Below, one piece after another: positions 1 to 11,923 of a DNA stretch of 64,000 nt; the stretch's first letter is position 1, and every line of letters starts with the position of its first letter. Source of the stretch: Onthophagus taurus (Eukaryota > Arthropoda > Insecta > Coleoptera > Scarabaeidae); contig NC_091968.1 of assembly GCF_036711975.1 (NCBI RefSeq), forward strand, positions 3,410,001 to 3,474,000, given 5' to 3'. Below the pieces are notes generated by a model. That model did no database searches. It had not been told where the DNA came from and saw only the letters and a list, made by a program, of their open reading frames with translations. Made by a program: the position numbers and the translations under genes.

Positions 1-1160
1 CTCCCAGATGCATCAATGTGGAGAATTTTTCAAAAATATGAAAATTAGAAGAGTGTTAAAAGAAATCGGTATCGGGAGCATAATACAGAAAAGCTTTAAC
101 TACAAAAGTTGTAGCAAACTTTACCATTAACACAATGGTATGTAATATTTTTGCTTCCAGATGCATCAATGTGGAGAATTTTTCAAAAATATGATAATTA
201 GAAGAGTGTTAAATAAAATCGGAATTCGGAGCATAATACAGAAAAACTTTAACTACAAAAGTTGTAGCAAATTGTACCCTTAACACAATAGTCTGTAACA
301 TTTCTGCTCCCAGATGCAGCAATGTGGAGAATTTTTCAAAAATATGAAAATTAGAAGAGTGTTAAAAGAAATCGGTATCGGGAGCATAATACAGAAAAGC
401 TTTAACTACAAAAGTTGTAGCAAACTTTACCATTAACACAATGGTTTGTAACATTTTTGCTCCCAGATGCATCAATGTAGAGAATTTTTCAAAAATATGA
501 AAATTAGAAGAGTGTTAAAAGAAATCGGTATCGGGAGCATAATACAGAAAAGCTTTAACTACAAAAGTTGTAGCAAACTTTACCATTAATACAATGGTTT
601 GTAACATTTTTGCTCCTAGATGCATCAATGTAGAGAATTTTTCAAAGATATGAGAACTAGAAGAGTTAAAAAAAGTCGGTATCCGGAGCATAATACAGAA
701 AAACTTTAACTACAAAAGTTTTAGGAAATTGTACCCTCAACACAATAGTCTGTAACATTTCTGCACCCAGATGCATCAATGTGGAGAATTTTTCAAAAAT
801 ATGAAAATTAGAAGAGTGTTAAAAGAAATCGGTATCGGGAGCATAATACAGAAAAGCTTTAACTACAAAAGTTGTAGCAAACTTTACCATTAAAACAATG
901 GTTTGTAACATTTTTGCTCCCAGATGCATCAATGTAGAGAATTTTTCAAAAATATGAGAACTAGAAGAGTGTTAAAAAAAGTCATCGGTATCCGGAGCAT
1001 AATACAGAAAAACTTTAACTACAAAAGTTGTAGCAAATTGTACCCTAGCACAATAGTCTGTAATGAATTTTTCAAAAATATGAAAATTAGAAGAGTGTCA
1101 TTATACAGAAAAACTTTAACTACAAAAGTTGTAGCAAATTGTACTCTTAACGAATGATTC
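1..1160 (+). repeat. 153-bp tandem satellite, left arm
   Basis: About seven head-to-tail units of roughly 150-158 bp start near 1, 159, 308, 461, 612, 764 and 917. Each opens with the block CCAGATGCATCAATGTGGAG and contains an ACAAAAGTTGTAGCAAA box. The units differ from one another by substitutions and small indels far more than the two palindrome arms differ, so the array diversified before it was mirrored. There is no conserved coding content. Confidence 0.92.
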
Positions 1161-1486
1161 TAGTTCTAGGTATAGTGTTAGTTCTAGTTTTACACTTATA
1201 CTTTCACAGAACTAACATTAGACCTAGAATTAGAAATATTCGGGTTTAACCGTGCATCTCATAAAACGGCTAAAGCCGAATGATTCTAGTTCTAGGTCTT
1301 GTGTTAGTTCTAGTGATAGAGCTATTGCAAAACTAGATTCAACACTAGACCAAGAACTAGAATCATTCGGCTTTAGCCGTTTTATGAGATGCACGGTTAA
1401 ACCCGAATATTTCTAATTCTAGGTCTAATGTTAGTTCTGTGAAAGTATAAGTGTAAAACTAGAACTAACACTATACCTAGAACTAG
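1161..1486. repeat. hairpin-satellite block at palindrome centre
   Basis: Copies of the hairpin family found elsewhere in the window: a TTCTAGTTCTAGG-type arm, then an ATTCGGG(T/C)TTAACCG stem and its complement. The block is symmetric about 1323 apart from a spacer of roughly 60 bp. Confidence 0.85.
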
Positions 1487-2732
1487 AATCATTCGTTAAG
1501 AGTACAATTTGCTACAACTTTTGTAGTTAAAGTTTTTCTGTATAATGACACTCTTCTAATTTTCATATTTTTGAAAAATTCATTACAGACTATTGTGCTA
1601 GGGTACAATTTGCTACAACTTTTGTAGTTAAAGTTTTTCTGTATTATGCTCCGGATACCGATGACTTTTTTTAACACTCTTCTAGTTCTCATATTTTTGA
1701 AAAATTCTCTACATTGATGCATCTGGGAGCAAAAATGTTACAAACCATTGTTTTAATGGTAAAGTTTGCTACAACTTTTGTAGTTAAAGCTTTTCTGTAT
1801 TATGCTCCCGATACCGATTTCTTTTAACACTCTTCTAATTTTCATATTTTTGAAAAATTCTCCACATTGATGCATCTGGGTGCAGAAATGTTACAGACTA
1901 TTGTGTTGAGGGTACAATTTCCTAAAACTTTTGTAGTTAAAGTTTTTCTGTATTATGCTCCGGATACCGACTTTTTTTAACTCTTCTAGTTCTCATATCT
2001 TTGAAAAATTCTCTACATTGATGCATCTAGGAGCAAAAATGTTACAAACCATTGTATTAATGGTAAAGTTTGCTACAACTTTTGTAGTTAAAGCTTTTCT
2101 GTATTATGCTCCCGATACCGATTTCTTTTAACACTCTTCTAATTTTCATATTTTTGAAAAATTCTCTACATTGATGCATCTGGGAGCAAAAATGTTACAA
2201 ACCATTGTGGTAATGGTAAAGTTTGCTACAACTTTTGTAGTTAAAGCTTTTCTGTATTATGCTCCCGATACCGATTTCTTTTAACACTCTTCTAATTTTC
2301 ATATTTTTGAAAAATTCTCCACATTGCTGCATCTGGGAGCAGAAATGTTACAGACTATTGTGTTAAGGGTACAATTTGCTACAACTTTTGTAGTTAAAGT
2401 TTTTCTGTATTATGCTCCGAATTCCGATTTTATTTAACACTCTTCTAATTATCATATTTTTGAAAAATTCTCCACATTGATGCATCTGGAAGCAAAAATA
2501 TTACATACCATTGTGTTAATGGTAAAGTTTGCTACAACTTTTGTAGTTAAAGCTTTTCTGTATTATGCTCCCGATGCCGATTTCTTTTAACACTCTTCTA
2601 ATTTTCATATTTTTGAAAAATTCTCCACATTGATGCATCTGGGAGCAAAAATGTTACAGACCATTGTGTTAAGAGTACAATTTGCTACAACTTTTGTAGT
2701 TAAAGTTTTTCTGTATTATGCTCCGGATACCC
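1487..2732 (-). repeat. 153-bp tandem satellite, right arm
   Basis: Reverse-complement copy of the left-arm array, extended by about 85 bp of a further unit beyond the mirror image of base 1. It ends where hairpin repeats begin. Confidence 0.92.
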
Positions 2733-2739
2733 AGATTTA

Positions 2740-3590
2740 GCCGTCTTTACAGACGTGCGGCTAAACCCAAATGATTCTAGTTCTAGGAACTTCTAGGTAC
2801 AGTGTTAGTTTTACATACTAACAGTGCTAATGTAAAATTAGAACTAACACTAAACCTAAAACTAGAATGCAGCTAAATGTGTAGCTGTTACATATTTGTT
2901 TTGCGTGGTGCATAAGTATGTAATACTTGTATCAAAAGATAGCATTGAACTCCATTTAAACGAGAAAATTGTCAAACTTTTAGGGAATTCCCATAATATA
3001 CTTTTTAGAAACGAGTTTATGATAGTTATGGTTAAAGGTCAGTTTTCCAAATGTCGTGTGATTTGCTCATCATTAGACCTAGAATTAGAAATATTCGGGT
3101 TTAACCGTGCATCTCATAAAACGGCTAAAGCCGAATGATTCTAGTTCTTGGTCTAGTGTTGAATCTAGTTTTGCAATAGCTCTATCACTAGAACTAACAC
3201 AAGACCTAGAACTAGAATCATTCGGGTTTAGCCGTCTTGAGAGATGTGCGGCTAAACGCGATACTTTCAGTTCTAGGTCTAGTGTTAGTTCTAGTTTCAG
3301 TTCAATAAAAATATACAACATAGTGATATCTTATGCTAATTAGCACTACTTCTCACTGTCTCTAGAACTAACATTAGACCTAGAATTAGAAACATTCGGG
3401 TTTAACCGTGCATCTCATAAAACGGCCAAAGCCGAATGATTCTAGTATTAGTTCCATAAAAATATGCAATATAGTGATATTTTATGCTAACTACCTATCA
3501 CCTGCCAGCCGTCTTAAGAGAGGTACGGGTAAACAGAATGTTTCTAGTTCTAGGTCTAGTGTTAGTTCTAGTTTCATCGTTATTCAGTGT
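2740..3590. repeat. hairpin-satellite copies, interrupted
   Basis: Hairpin-family units occupy 2740-2875 and 3065-3590, separated by about 190 bp of unrecognised AT-rich sequence. The stretch 3070-3225 is an inverted copy of the palindrome centre (about 1275-1430), with the spacer in reverse orientation and without any mismatch that I could see over 59 bp. An AAGATATCACTATnTTGCATATTTTTATTG-like module is interspersed here and in the later arrays. Confidence 0.85.
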
Positions 3591-3793
3591 TAGATTGTTG
3601 TATATTTTTCATTAAACTGAAACTACCCGGTATAATTGAAAGTTTCTAATCTTGATATTTTTGATTTAAACTTTTATTATTTTTTTTTATTTTTGATTTT
3701 TACTACATTTATATCGTCTTAAAACTATCCAATATAAAGGACTACGCTTTTTATCTATTTCTTTAAAAAGATAATGTATAAACCCAATTATAA

Positions 3794-6700
3794 TCAATCT
3801 CCTCCTTCATCGCCAATTTTCTTATAATTCTCTTTAACCAATTTCAAATTTTCATGTTCCATCATCTGTTGTATAGACACAGGAATATCCGGGATACTAT
3901 AGGCTATAATACTTGTTATGGCAAGAACAACATGCTAAAAGTTTACGTATTTTATATCATTATATGTTTCTATTAATTTTGTTACCTCAAATATAATAAT
4001 AAAGGCCATAACCCATGTAATTTCGTGCCAAAAAGCGCCGCTAAGTATGTATTTATCCGGGTCATCTGGTGGATACCTCAAAGATGGGTATCTACACGTT
4101 TGAGGTTGGTTCGGAATGTTCTTGATGGAAGATGGGATTGATGATGGGTAGTCGCTCGTGTTGAATATAGAGAATCTATTTTCGTAATATGGGAGATGTG
4201 TGTCCGAGTGAGTGTAAATTGCTGTTGGAACAAATGTCATTGTCCATCCAATAACAATGGCCTTAAAATAAAATAAAAATATGTACATATTTTTATGAAT
4301 TTTATTTTTTTTAATACGTACGTTTGTAACTACTCCCAAATGAGTCATTGCCATAAAAACTTGCATCCAAGCGCCGATTCCGTTCACACAAATCGGAATT
4401 GGTCTTCTATAGTTTCTTAAAAGTTGCACTGCGTTGTTCCTAATCTCCACCAATGTATGCAAAAGGACAATTAATGGCGCTAAAGGTTGCGCAGATGAAA
4501 AGAACGTTATATATCCATATTGGATCGCTAAAAAACTTAATTTAATTCAATTTATATCCCAATTAACTATATTTACCAATTTCTTTGTATTCATTAATTA
4601 AAAAAAATCTTGACGTCTTCTTTAAGTAATATTCTTGTTCATACGGTGGTAATTCACCGTTATAATCATGAATCATTTTGTATTTTCTAACAATTACCCT
4701 GATATAGGTCACCAAAAAATTGACTAAATCTTTAAGTACACATTTTGTGAGTAAAACCACAAAAATATGAATGCAAAGGTGTTCCGCACATCCGGTGGGA
4801 TCGCAACGCCCCGAAGCATGATAATCTTCACTTTCATGGCCCGGATAATATGCATAACGATGCTTAACAAACGCAATGTAAACAGCGACACCGAAGCTGT
4901 TGACGAAAGTCAAAAAATAAATTTTTAAAATATATGAGTTATCGTATTCCTGTTCGGTTCTTGGATTTTCAAATCTAACCAACCAAACCGCTATGTATTT
5001 GTAAACCTGAAAAAAGGAAATTACTTTTTTGTCCATTCCGAAAAAAACTTTGATACTTTACAAAGTCAAAAATAATCATTAGTAGAACACTTAGGAGTGA
5101 CGATGTTGTTTTAGCTCCTATCACGTGATATTTATTTGAAGAATCAAATTGACTTTGGGCTAATGTTAACGAAACGACTGAGTCGTTAAATTTTATTGTT
5201 ACAATAACGATTCCTAAAATTGAAATCCCCCCCTAAAAGAAACATTAATGTTAATTTTAACGATAAAATTTTTATGTTAAAACTTTAAACCATTGCTGCC
5301 AGAGCCAAAATGCTTAAAAAAGAGTGGCAAATATGAACAGCTGTATCTTCATAAGGCTCCCATTCCCCTGTAATCGGCGATAATTTCCTTAAAGTTGCTG
5401 AAGTTTCGTATTGGGGCCTAAAATTTATTTTTAATCTCATTTAAAGTACAGTAAAACCTCGATAGACGCGCTCATAGATAGAATCTAAGTTGGGTTATTC
5501 CCCAAGTTGCTCTATTTCATGTTCATCGGGGTATTCCCCGAGCTGTTTATACGGTGTATAAATCAAGGATAGTACTAATTGTTGGGCTAAACCCGAATAT
5601 TTCTGGTTCTAGGTCTAGTCAAGGTAGATGAATATAAGGTATGTAAACTGCAATGCCAGAGGGAAGGATGACAGACACAAAACGAGGGATAGAAACTGTT
5701 GGGAATACCAGATAGCGGCGGAGTTAGCGAAGAGAAGTATTAATTATGAGGACATGAAGAGAGGGCAGAAAGGGAGGGAGCGGATAACCGACTGTGAGGG
5801 GGAGGTGAGGGCACTTTATCGAAAAACTAGATGGGGGAGGGGAGAATCCAGAGAAGAGCGAGGGCAGTTCTGGGAGTATTTGAAGGGATTTGAGTTGATT
5901 TGTATGGTGGAGACCTGGGTTGATGAAAGAGAGTGGGCAAAGATTGAGGGAAAGATACCAGAAGGGTATAGCTGGGATTGCGTGCTTGCAGAGAGGAGAA
6001 GTAAGATTAATTAAGAGTTTATTGTATACAATAATCTGTCTACAATTCTATAATGCTTTACATTATTAATGAGAGGAGAAGTAAGAGAGGAAGAGCGTAG
6101 CCGGGGGTATTACAAGGTGGGGCAGAATGCAGTCCCCAGTTTCAAAAAATTACTGTAGGACGCCCAGACGGAATAGAGGGGTGGGGCAGGTGCCGTTAGG
6201 TAGGGGGAACAATACCGTTATCAATATCCACCATGCCGAGATCAGGTGAGCAACGGGGCTTTGTTGTGGAGACGTTCTTTAAAAACGGGGAAAGTGTTGT
6301 GGCGATGCAGAGGGCTTAAAACCTAAAACCACTCGGAATTGGATCAATAATGTAAGGGCGACAGGATCTGCAGTTCCTAAAAAACCCGTTGGGCGATCTA
6401 AAAGTGTGCGAACACCCGAAAACATCACGGCACTAAGAGCCACAATTGAATCTTCAACCCGATTTGCGCGAAAACATGCTACTGCGCTTCAAATATCATC
6501 CAGATCTGTAAGGCGAATCTTACATTCAGACCTTCACCTGCACCACTACAAGATGATGTGTGCACAGGAATTGAGTGCACAAGACTTTGTGAAACGTAGA
6601 GACGCTTGCAATGCAATCCTAACTGCTGTACCCCCCGGTACTGTTGTGTGGACTGAATTTCGCAAGATATACTGGGAAGATTGGCCGAAAACTTCATTGA

Positions 6701-9700
6701 AGGACTTAATATGTGTATTGCTCGCCAAGGCCTTCACTTGGACGATATTATTTTTAAAACATCGTGAAAAAAAAACGGTATTATATGTACTTTCGAATAA
6801 TAAAACCTTTTTTATTTATCTCAAACCGTTGTCTTACAATTAACCCTTCAAAATCAGGGACTACATTGTGCCCCACCCTGTATAACAGGAATAGCGAGGG
6901 GAATTACGGAGGAGAGTAAGACGGAGGGGAGATGGAGGCAGAAAGGAATGGTAAAAAGGCAAATCAAGCTAGAGGGAGAGAAGATGCAGATAGTCACAGT
7001 ATATAGCAAGGCAATGAAAGAGACAATGGGATGATATGACAGAGGAGGAGAAGGAGGGATGTCTGATTATTGGAGGGGACTTTAATGCAAGAATAGAGGA
7101 AGAAGGGAGAAGAGGGGAGGTGGGGGATGAGGAAGAGGGGCGACGGTCCCAGGATAAGATTCTGAATGGAGAAGGAAGGGAGATGCTGAGGTGGGTAGAG
7201 GAGAGGAGATGGGAGATACTGAATGGGAATAGGGAGGAAGGAGATGAAGGGGAATATATACGGGTGCAAGAGGTGTGTCCGTGATAGATTATGTGGTAGT
7301 GAACCAATAAATGTGGGAGATGATAGAAACATTTAGGGTTGGGACGTTGGTAGAGTCGGATTACCAGCCTCTAGAAGTGTGAATAAAGGGATCGAGGGGA
7401 AGAAGGAACAGAAAGATAATGGAACATAGTGGAAAATACATTAGGGTAGATTGGTCGAAAGAGGGGATAGAACATTATAGGGGAAAGTTGGCAAGCTGGG
7501 GTTAAAGGGTGGAGGGGACTGACGGGCTGAATGAACTAATTGAGGTGGTTAGGGAGGCCACGTTGAAGAAAGAGAGTGGGCGACGGGAGGTTAGACTGGG
7601 AAGGAACTAATGGTGGGATAGGGAATGCAGAGAGGCCAAGAGAGAAGCTAGAAGGAAATTGAGACAGTGGTAGAGACGGGAGGTAGAGATAGATAGATAT
7701 ATAGAGGTCAGGAGAAAATACAAAGAAGAGGGAGCTGAAGCAAAGGGAGGCTGAGAAGATTAAGGAGTTGAAAGAGGAAAATGAGGTATAGAGATACTTA
7801 AAGAGGATGAGGAAGGGAAGAGAGGAAATCAACAGAGATATACAAATGACTGAATGGAGAACCTACTTCATGGGATTGTTGGGAGGGGCGGAAGAGAGAA
7901 GACTGGGGGAGGAAGAACGAGGGGTGCAAGGAGGAGAAGAGATAACACTGGAAGAAATGGAAGCAGTGTAGAGGGAACTGAAGAGTGGAAGGGTGCCAGG
8001 AGGGGATGAGATCCAGAATGAGGCATGGTTGGAGGCGACGGAGACAGTGAAGAAGAAGCTATGGAAGATAATAAACGACGTATGGATAGGGGAGAGGTTT
8101 CCGAACAGGTGGAGGATGGGGATAATATTCCCACTGTATAAAAGGGGGGATTAAAAGGGTGGTGAATTATAGAGGCATCACCCTGTTGGACACAACTTTC
8201 AAAATTTATGCAAAGATACTGCTGGGGAGGTTGGAAGACGAAATGGAGAGGGGGGAATTGTTGCCGGATGGGCAGGCGGGATTCAGGAAGGGAAGAGGGG
8301 CAATTGACAATATACACATACTGAAACAGCTAGTACATAAGGAGTTGAACAAGAAGGGAGAAAAGTTCTATGGATTGTTTATTGACCTAAAGGCTGCATT
8401 CGATAATGTGGATAGAGAAAAGTTGTGGGAGGAAATGAGGATGAGAGGTATCAGAGACCAACTGATAGAGAGTGTAAAGGAGATGTATAGGGAGATGATG
8501 GCCAAGGTTAAAATGGGGGAAGAGTTAAGCGAGGTATTCTTGACGACAAAGGGATTGAGACCGGGGTGCCCGCGTAATCCCACACTATTTGCAATATACA
8601 GTGTGTCCCAGGATAGATGTTACAAGAGGTATAATGATTTAAAAATTTTTGAATTTTATTTTAAGGCTGAGGAATTAAGCCCTGCTTAGTGTGGAGAGAA
8701 TTATAAGTATATTTTCATATTTTGTAAATCACCTCGGCCTTGATACTGAAGCGAAAACTATTTTGAGTTCTGGTAAAGTAAGCTTTTTGTTCATGATACG
8801 GCAAAATATCATTAAGAAAAGTTGTTTAGAATGAAAAATTATGCAACTATGCAAAATTTCAGAAAGATCTACCTACATTGATTAAACCACCATATTTTAG
8901 ATTAGATCAGAGTGAAGAAAAAAAAAAGCAATGAAAAATGCTATGAAAAAAAAATGACTTAAGTAGTCGCAAATATTCACAAATAAATTGTATTTTCCCT
9001 CAGTTTTAGTTCAAATTTCAAATATTATACAATATTTATGTTATTTAAACTAAAATGTGATGGTTCAACCAAAGTAGATAGATCCTTCTGAAATATTGTA
9101 TAAGACCATAATTTCTCATTTTGAACAACTTTTCTTAATAAAATTTTTCCGTATCATGATCAAAAAGATTACTTTACGTAAACTAAAAATAGTTTTCGAT
9201 TCATTGTCAAGGCCGCCTTTGTTTTCAAAATATGAAAATATTCTTAAAATTCTCTTCACACCAAGCAGGGCTTAATTCCTTAGCCTCAAAATAAATTTCA
9301 AAAATTTTTCAGTCATTATACCTCTTGTAACATCTATTCTGGGACACCTGTATACGGCAGACTTGGAAAGGAGACTTGTGAAGGGGCAAATGGGTAGAGT
9401 GGTGATAGGAGAAACAAAGGTGCACGCCTTGGCGTATGCAGACGATTTGGTGGTCGTGGCTAGAGAAGCGGTGGAGATGAAGGAGATGATGACGTCTCTG
9501 GAAAGATATTTTAAGGCGAAGGGGTTGGAGGTAAACGTTGAGAAAACAAAGATAATGAAGTTCTGCAAAGGGAGGAGAAGAAAGATGGAAGAATGGAGGT
9601 GACAGGAAAGAGAGATAGAGCAAGTGAAAGAGTACACGTACCTGGGATATTGGTTCGCGGAAAGTAATAAGGACGGGGCGCACGTGAGGGTGATGGGACA

Positions 9701-11923
9701 GGTTTGGGGATGGAGGGAAAGAACTTTTGGGAAGGACGTGGGAAAAAGAAAGGTTATGTTTGATAGCTTGGTAAGGAGCACAACGATGTACGGCACAGAA
9801 GTATGCGGATGGAGAGAACAAGGATTGCTGGAGGATATACAAACACGGTATTGGAGATGGCAAGGGTGACTCCAGATCGGGATCAATGTGGGGATTAAAA
9901 TATCGGGTTTAGCCGTGCGTCTGAAGAGTTTTACACCAGCTTTGTCGCTAAAACTAACACAAGATCTAGAACTAGAATCATTCGGGTTTAGCCGCACGTC
10001 TTTCAAGACGGCTAAACCCGAATGTTTCTAGTTCTCGATTTAATGTTAACTGTAGTTTTACACTGGCACTATCACTAGAACTAACACAAGACCTAGAACT
10101 AGAATCATTCGGGTTTAGCCGTCTTAAGAGACGTGCAGCTAAACCCGAATGTTTCTAGTTCTGGGTCTAATGTTAGTTGTAGTTGTATACTAGCACTATC
10201 ACTAGAACTAACACTAGACCTAGAACTAGAATCATTCCGGTTTAGCCGTCTTGAGAGATGTGCGGCTAAATCCGAATGTTTCTAGTTCTAGGTCTAGTGA
10301 TAGTTCTAGTTTTATAACAGCTCTATCACTAGAACTAACACAAGACCTAGAACTGGAATCATTCGGGTTTAACCGTCTTAAGAGACGTGTGGTTAAACCC
10401 GAATGTTTCTAGTTCTCGGTCTTATGTTAGTTCTAGTTTCGCACTATCACTAGAATTAACACAAGACCTACATCTAGAATCATTCGGGTTTAGCCGTCTT
10501 GAGAGACGTGCGGCTAAATCCGAATGTTTCTAGTTCTCGGTCTAATATTAGTTCAAATTTTACACTGGCACTATCACTAGAACTAGGACAAGACCTAGAA
10601 CTAGAATCATTCGGGTTTAACCGTCTTGAGAGACGTGTGGTTAAACCCGAATGTTTCTAGTTCTCGCTCTATTGTCTAATATTACTTCTATTGACAGTGG
10701 CCGTTATATCGAGATTTAACAGTTTCTTAATTTTGATTTTTCCAACCTTACGCTCGTATTAACGTGAGCCGAATAAACGTTCCATTGATAAGCCAAAGAA
10801 GATTGTTGCCTCTTCCACATTTCAAAAGAAACGGTACTCCAAATCGAAATCAAAATTCCATAAACAACCGTCGTTTGATTATCAATCATGTGATTAAAAT
10901 TTGCAACGTGACAAGAGTATTTTAAAGAAGTATAATTGCAAACATCATGAACGCAAGTCGGACACAAAACCATATCGCTATTGCAAACTTCCTCGCTAAA
11001 ATAAAAAATTGATTATTACATATTAAAAGAAATAAGATAATTTACGATTTGAAATTATTCGAGGTGTACATGCTAATAATTCCAAAAAGAAACGTTGCAA
11101 TTCCAAGGCAAGAGGCCGGAATTAACATTTTAGCAAAATGATTTAAATAGGCGAAATAAAATCCAACTTCAGCGCCGTAATAATTTTGAATTAAAAACGT
11201 GGGTTGTCCTGAAAAGATGTAACTCCACGATCCCCAAAACGTTTTTAAAAGGAAAATATCGGTGACTCCTTTCGCATCGAGAGTGTGATAACTTCGCTCG
11301 TGGGTTGGATATATTGTTTGAAGCGTTCCTTGACTTAATAAACGATTTATTCCAACATCATCATCGTCAAAACCATACTTTGCAAATTTTAATATTTGAT
11401 ACATAATTTGAATTTTTTCTGAAACCGTTATATCCCGATTTTTTATGTTCCCCATACTTCGACTAAAAAATAAAAAGAATAATTAATTAGAAATATTTTT
11501 TAAATAAATTTGCACTAACGAAACTTTAGCGTTTCCTAAATTTTTATGCGAGCTTGTCAAAACTTTTCTCATATAACCTTCTCTTTCATCGGTCTCTTGA
11601 AAAAACGGATTCTCACAATGTAAAGGTATACCCAAACTTGGGGCATATTTTCGTAGGACTTCTTGATCGCCGGTGATTTTAACAAAAACCAAACTTCGGT
11701 GAGTTAAAGATTGAACGCTATCGATTACTAAACCACTCTTTTGAAGACTCTCTAAGAAAAATTTGATTCGACTTCGTTTCAATGAGGCCATCATGTCGTG
11801 TTTTGTATACGCTAACATAAGCAACACTTCATCCGATTCGTAATCTTTTCCAGTTGGATCGCGTATTGGTAAATCGAACTGTTCATCTTCAGCGAGGGCA
11901 TTTTTCTTAGAAAACAAAACCAT
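3794..11923 (-). CDS. anoctamin (TMEM16) family protein, gene 1
   Basis: Predicted calcium-activated chloride channel or lipid scramblase. Exons on minus: 11923-11520, 11462-11046, 10995-10747, 5417-5291, 5232-5062, 5006-4577, 4527-4322, 4261-3986, 3934-3794. Joined they read 806 residues in phase to a TGA. The N-terminal third carries the anoctamin dimerisation domain, then FWGSWSYIFSGQP, the cysteine cluster LCPTCVHDVC, the long extracellular-loop signature ENPRTEQEYDNS, and VEIR on helix 8. Helix 7 keeps NEYKEIAIQYG, which matches the Ca-binding E702/E705 of TMEM16A. The second acid of helix 8 is Asn. Intron 3 is 5.3 kb and full of mobile DNA; the others are about 50-75 bp. Donors of exon 3 (GTTGGA) and exon 4 (GTTTAA) are weak but are fixed by phase and alignment to the paralogues. 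It is head-to-head with gene 2. Confidence 0.93.
6007..6070. mobile_element. 64-bp insertion with 16-bp flanking repeat
   Basis: The 16-bp word GAGAGGAGAAGTAAGA occurs at 5991-6006 and again at 6071-6086, on either side of a 64-bp AT-rich segment that contains the palindrome TATTGTATACAATA. Removing the insert and one repeat leaves continuous LINE sequence. It may be a tiny non-autonomous insertion or a repair scar. Confidence 0.55.
6113..6880 (+). mobile_element. mariner/IS630-like transposon relic
   Basis: Ends form an imperfect inverted repeat of about 27 bp (AAGGTGGGGCAGAATGCAGT against its complement near 6850-6880), with TA at both flanks (6111-6112 and 6881-6882). Inside, from an ATG at 6234, comes a transposase start (MPRSGEQRGFVVETFFKNGE), then at 6406-6700 the second helix-turn-helix block (SRSVRRILHSDLHLHHYK) and QELSAQDFVKRRDACNAIL. 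The catalytic DDE region is deleted and the frame is broken, so it cannot mobilise itself. Confidence 0.8.
8599..9350. mobile_element. 752-bp foldback MITE inserted in LINE RT
   Basis: The left end CAGTGTGTCCCAGGATAG is mirrored by the right end, and the inverted similarity runs inward for about 330 bp per arm. It lies between TA dinucleotides (8597-8598 and 9351-9352). The LINE frame reads PTLFAIY before it and TADLE after it, so excision would restore a plausible reverse transcriptase. No coding capacity is seen. Confidence 0.85.
9895..10690. repeat. 127-bp hairpin satellite array, about six copies
   Basis: The marker CATTCGGGTTTAGCCG recurs at 9979, 10106, 10233 (one change), 10360, 10481 and 10608, a spacing of 127 bp with one 121-bp interval. 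Each unit contains a hairpin of about 46 bp (GGGTTTAGCCGTCTTGAGAG with its complement) and a second inverted pair built from TTCTAGTTCTAGGTCTAGTG. The array abuts the 3' end of the LINE and stops about 60 bp before gene 1 exon 3. Confidence 0.92.

Larger units (their letters stand above)
1..2645. repeat. near-perfect 2.6-kb palindrome
   Basis: The two halves are reverse complements about a centre near 1323: base 1 pairs with base 2645, and the peptide encoded at 924-1157 on plus is identical to that at 1489-1722 on minus. I saw only scattered single-base differences between arms, for example near 2195 and 2571. The central spacer, about 1293-1353, is only loosely symmetric. The left arm is cut by the window start and the right arm continues as satellite to about 2730. 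It could be a recent inverted duplication, a foldback structure or an assembly artefact. Confidence 0.93.
5610..9885 (+). mobile_element. non-LTR retrotransposon, broken
   Basis: Endonuclease pieces at 5628-6014 (VETWVDEREW) and 7036-7284 (GGDFNARI, the catalytic Asp-Phe-Asn block). Reverse transcriptase follows at 8159-8595 (NYRGITLL, AGFRKGRG, FIDLKAAFDNVD) and resumes at 9355-9869 (ALAYADDLVVVAR, with the YADD active site). The sense strand is strikingly purine-rich, which opens long false frames on the other strand. Several stops and shifts, a mariner-like insertion and a foldback insertion disrupt it. The clade cannot be set by eye. Confidence 0.85.
5449..10714. other. composite insertion in gene 1 intron 3
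   Basis: The insert begins ACAGTAAAACCTCGATAG and ends TATCGAGATTTAACAG, an inverted pair resembling the terminal repeats of pogo/Tigger-type transposons. Inside lie an unassigned stretch, a hairpin-repeat half unit, a full-length but broken LINE and a hairpin array. I infer nested insertions within one original TA-targeting element; the TA duplication is not clean on the right side. Confidence 0.5.

Noticed and set aside
924-1722. Identical 77-residue open frames on opposite strands
   Set aside because: They are the two arms of the palindrome reading through satellite; there is no domain and the frames are not kept between tandem units.
6969-8583. Long Ser/Pro/Leu-rich minus-strand frames
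   Set aside because: They are the antisense of a purine-rich LINE sense strand that carries recognisable endonuclease and RT motifs.
9272-10006. 244-residue minus-strand frame
   Set aside because: Antisense of the LINE RT region joined to MITE and hairpin satellite; no coherent domain.
5418-10746. Gene 1 as two separate genes or fragments split by the LINE
   Set aside because: Phase and alignment join exon 3 (ends AG, phase 2) to exon 4 (starts G, giving Arg-Pro as in gene 2), so one gene spans the 5.3-kb intron.
10747-10760. GTAAGG donor for gene 1 exon 3
   Set aside because: It looks stronger, but its phase puts stop codons into exon 4; the GTTGGA donor nine bases away from it restores phase and the conserved Arg-Pro junction.
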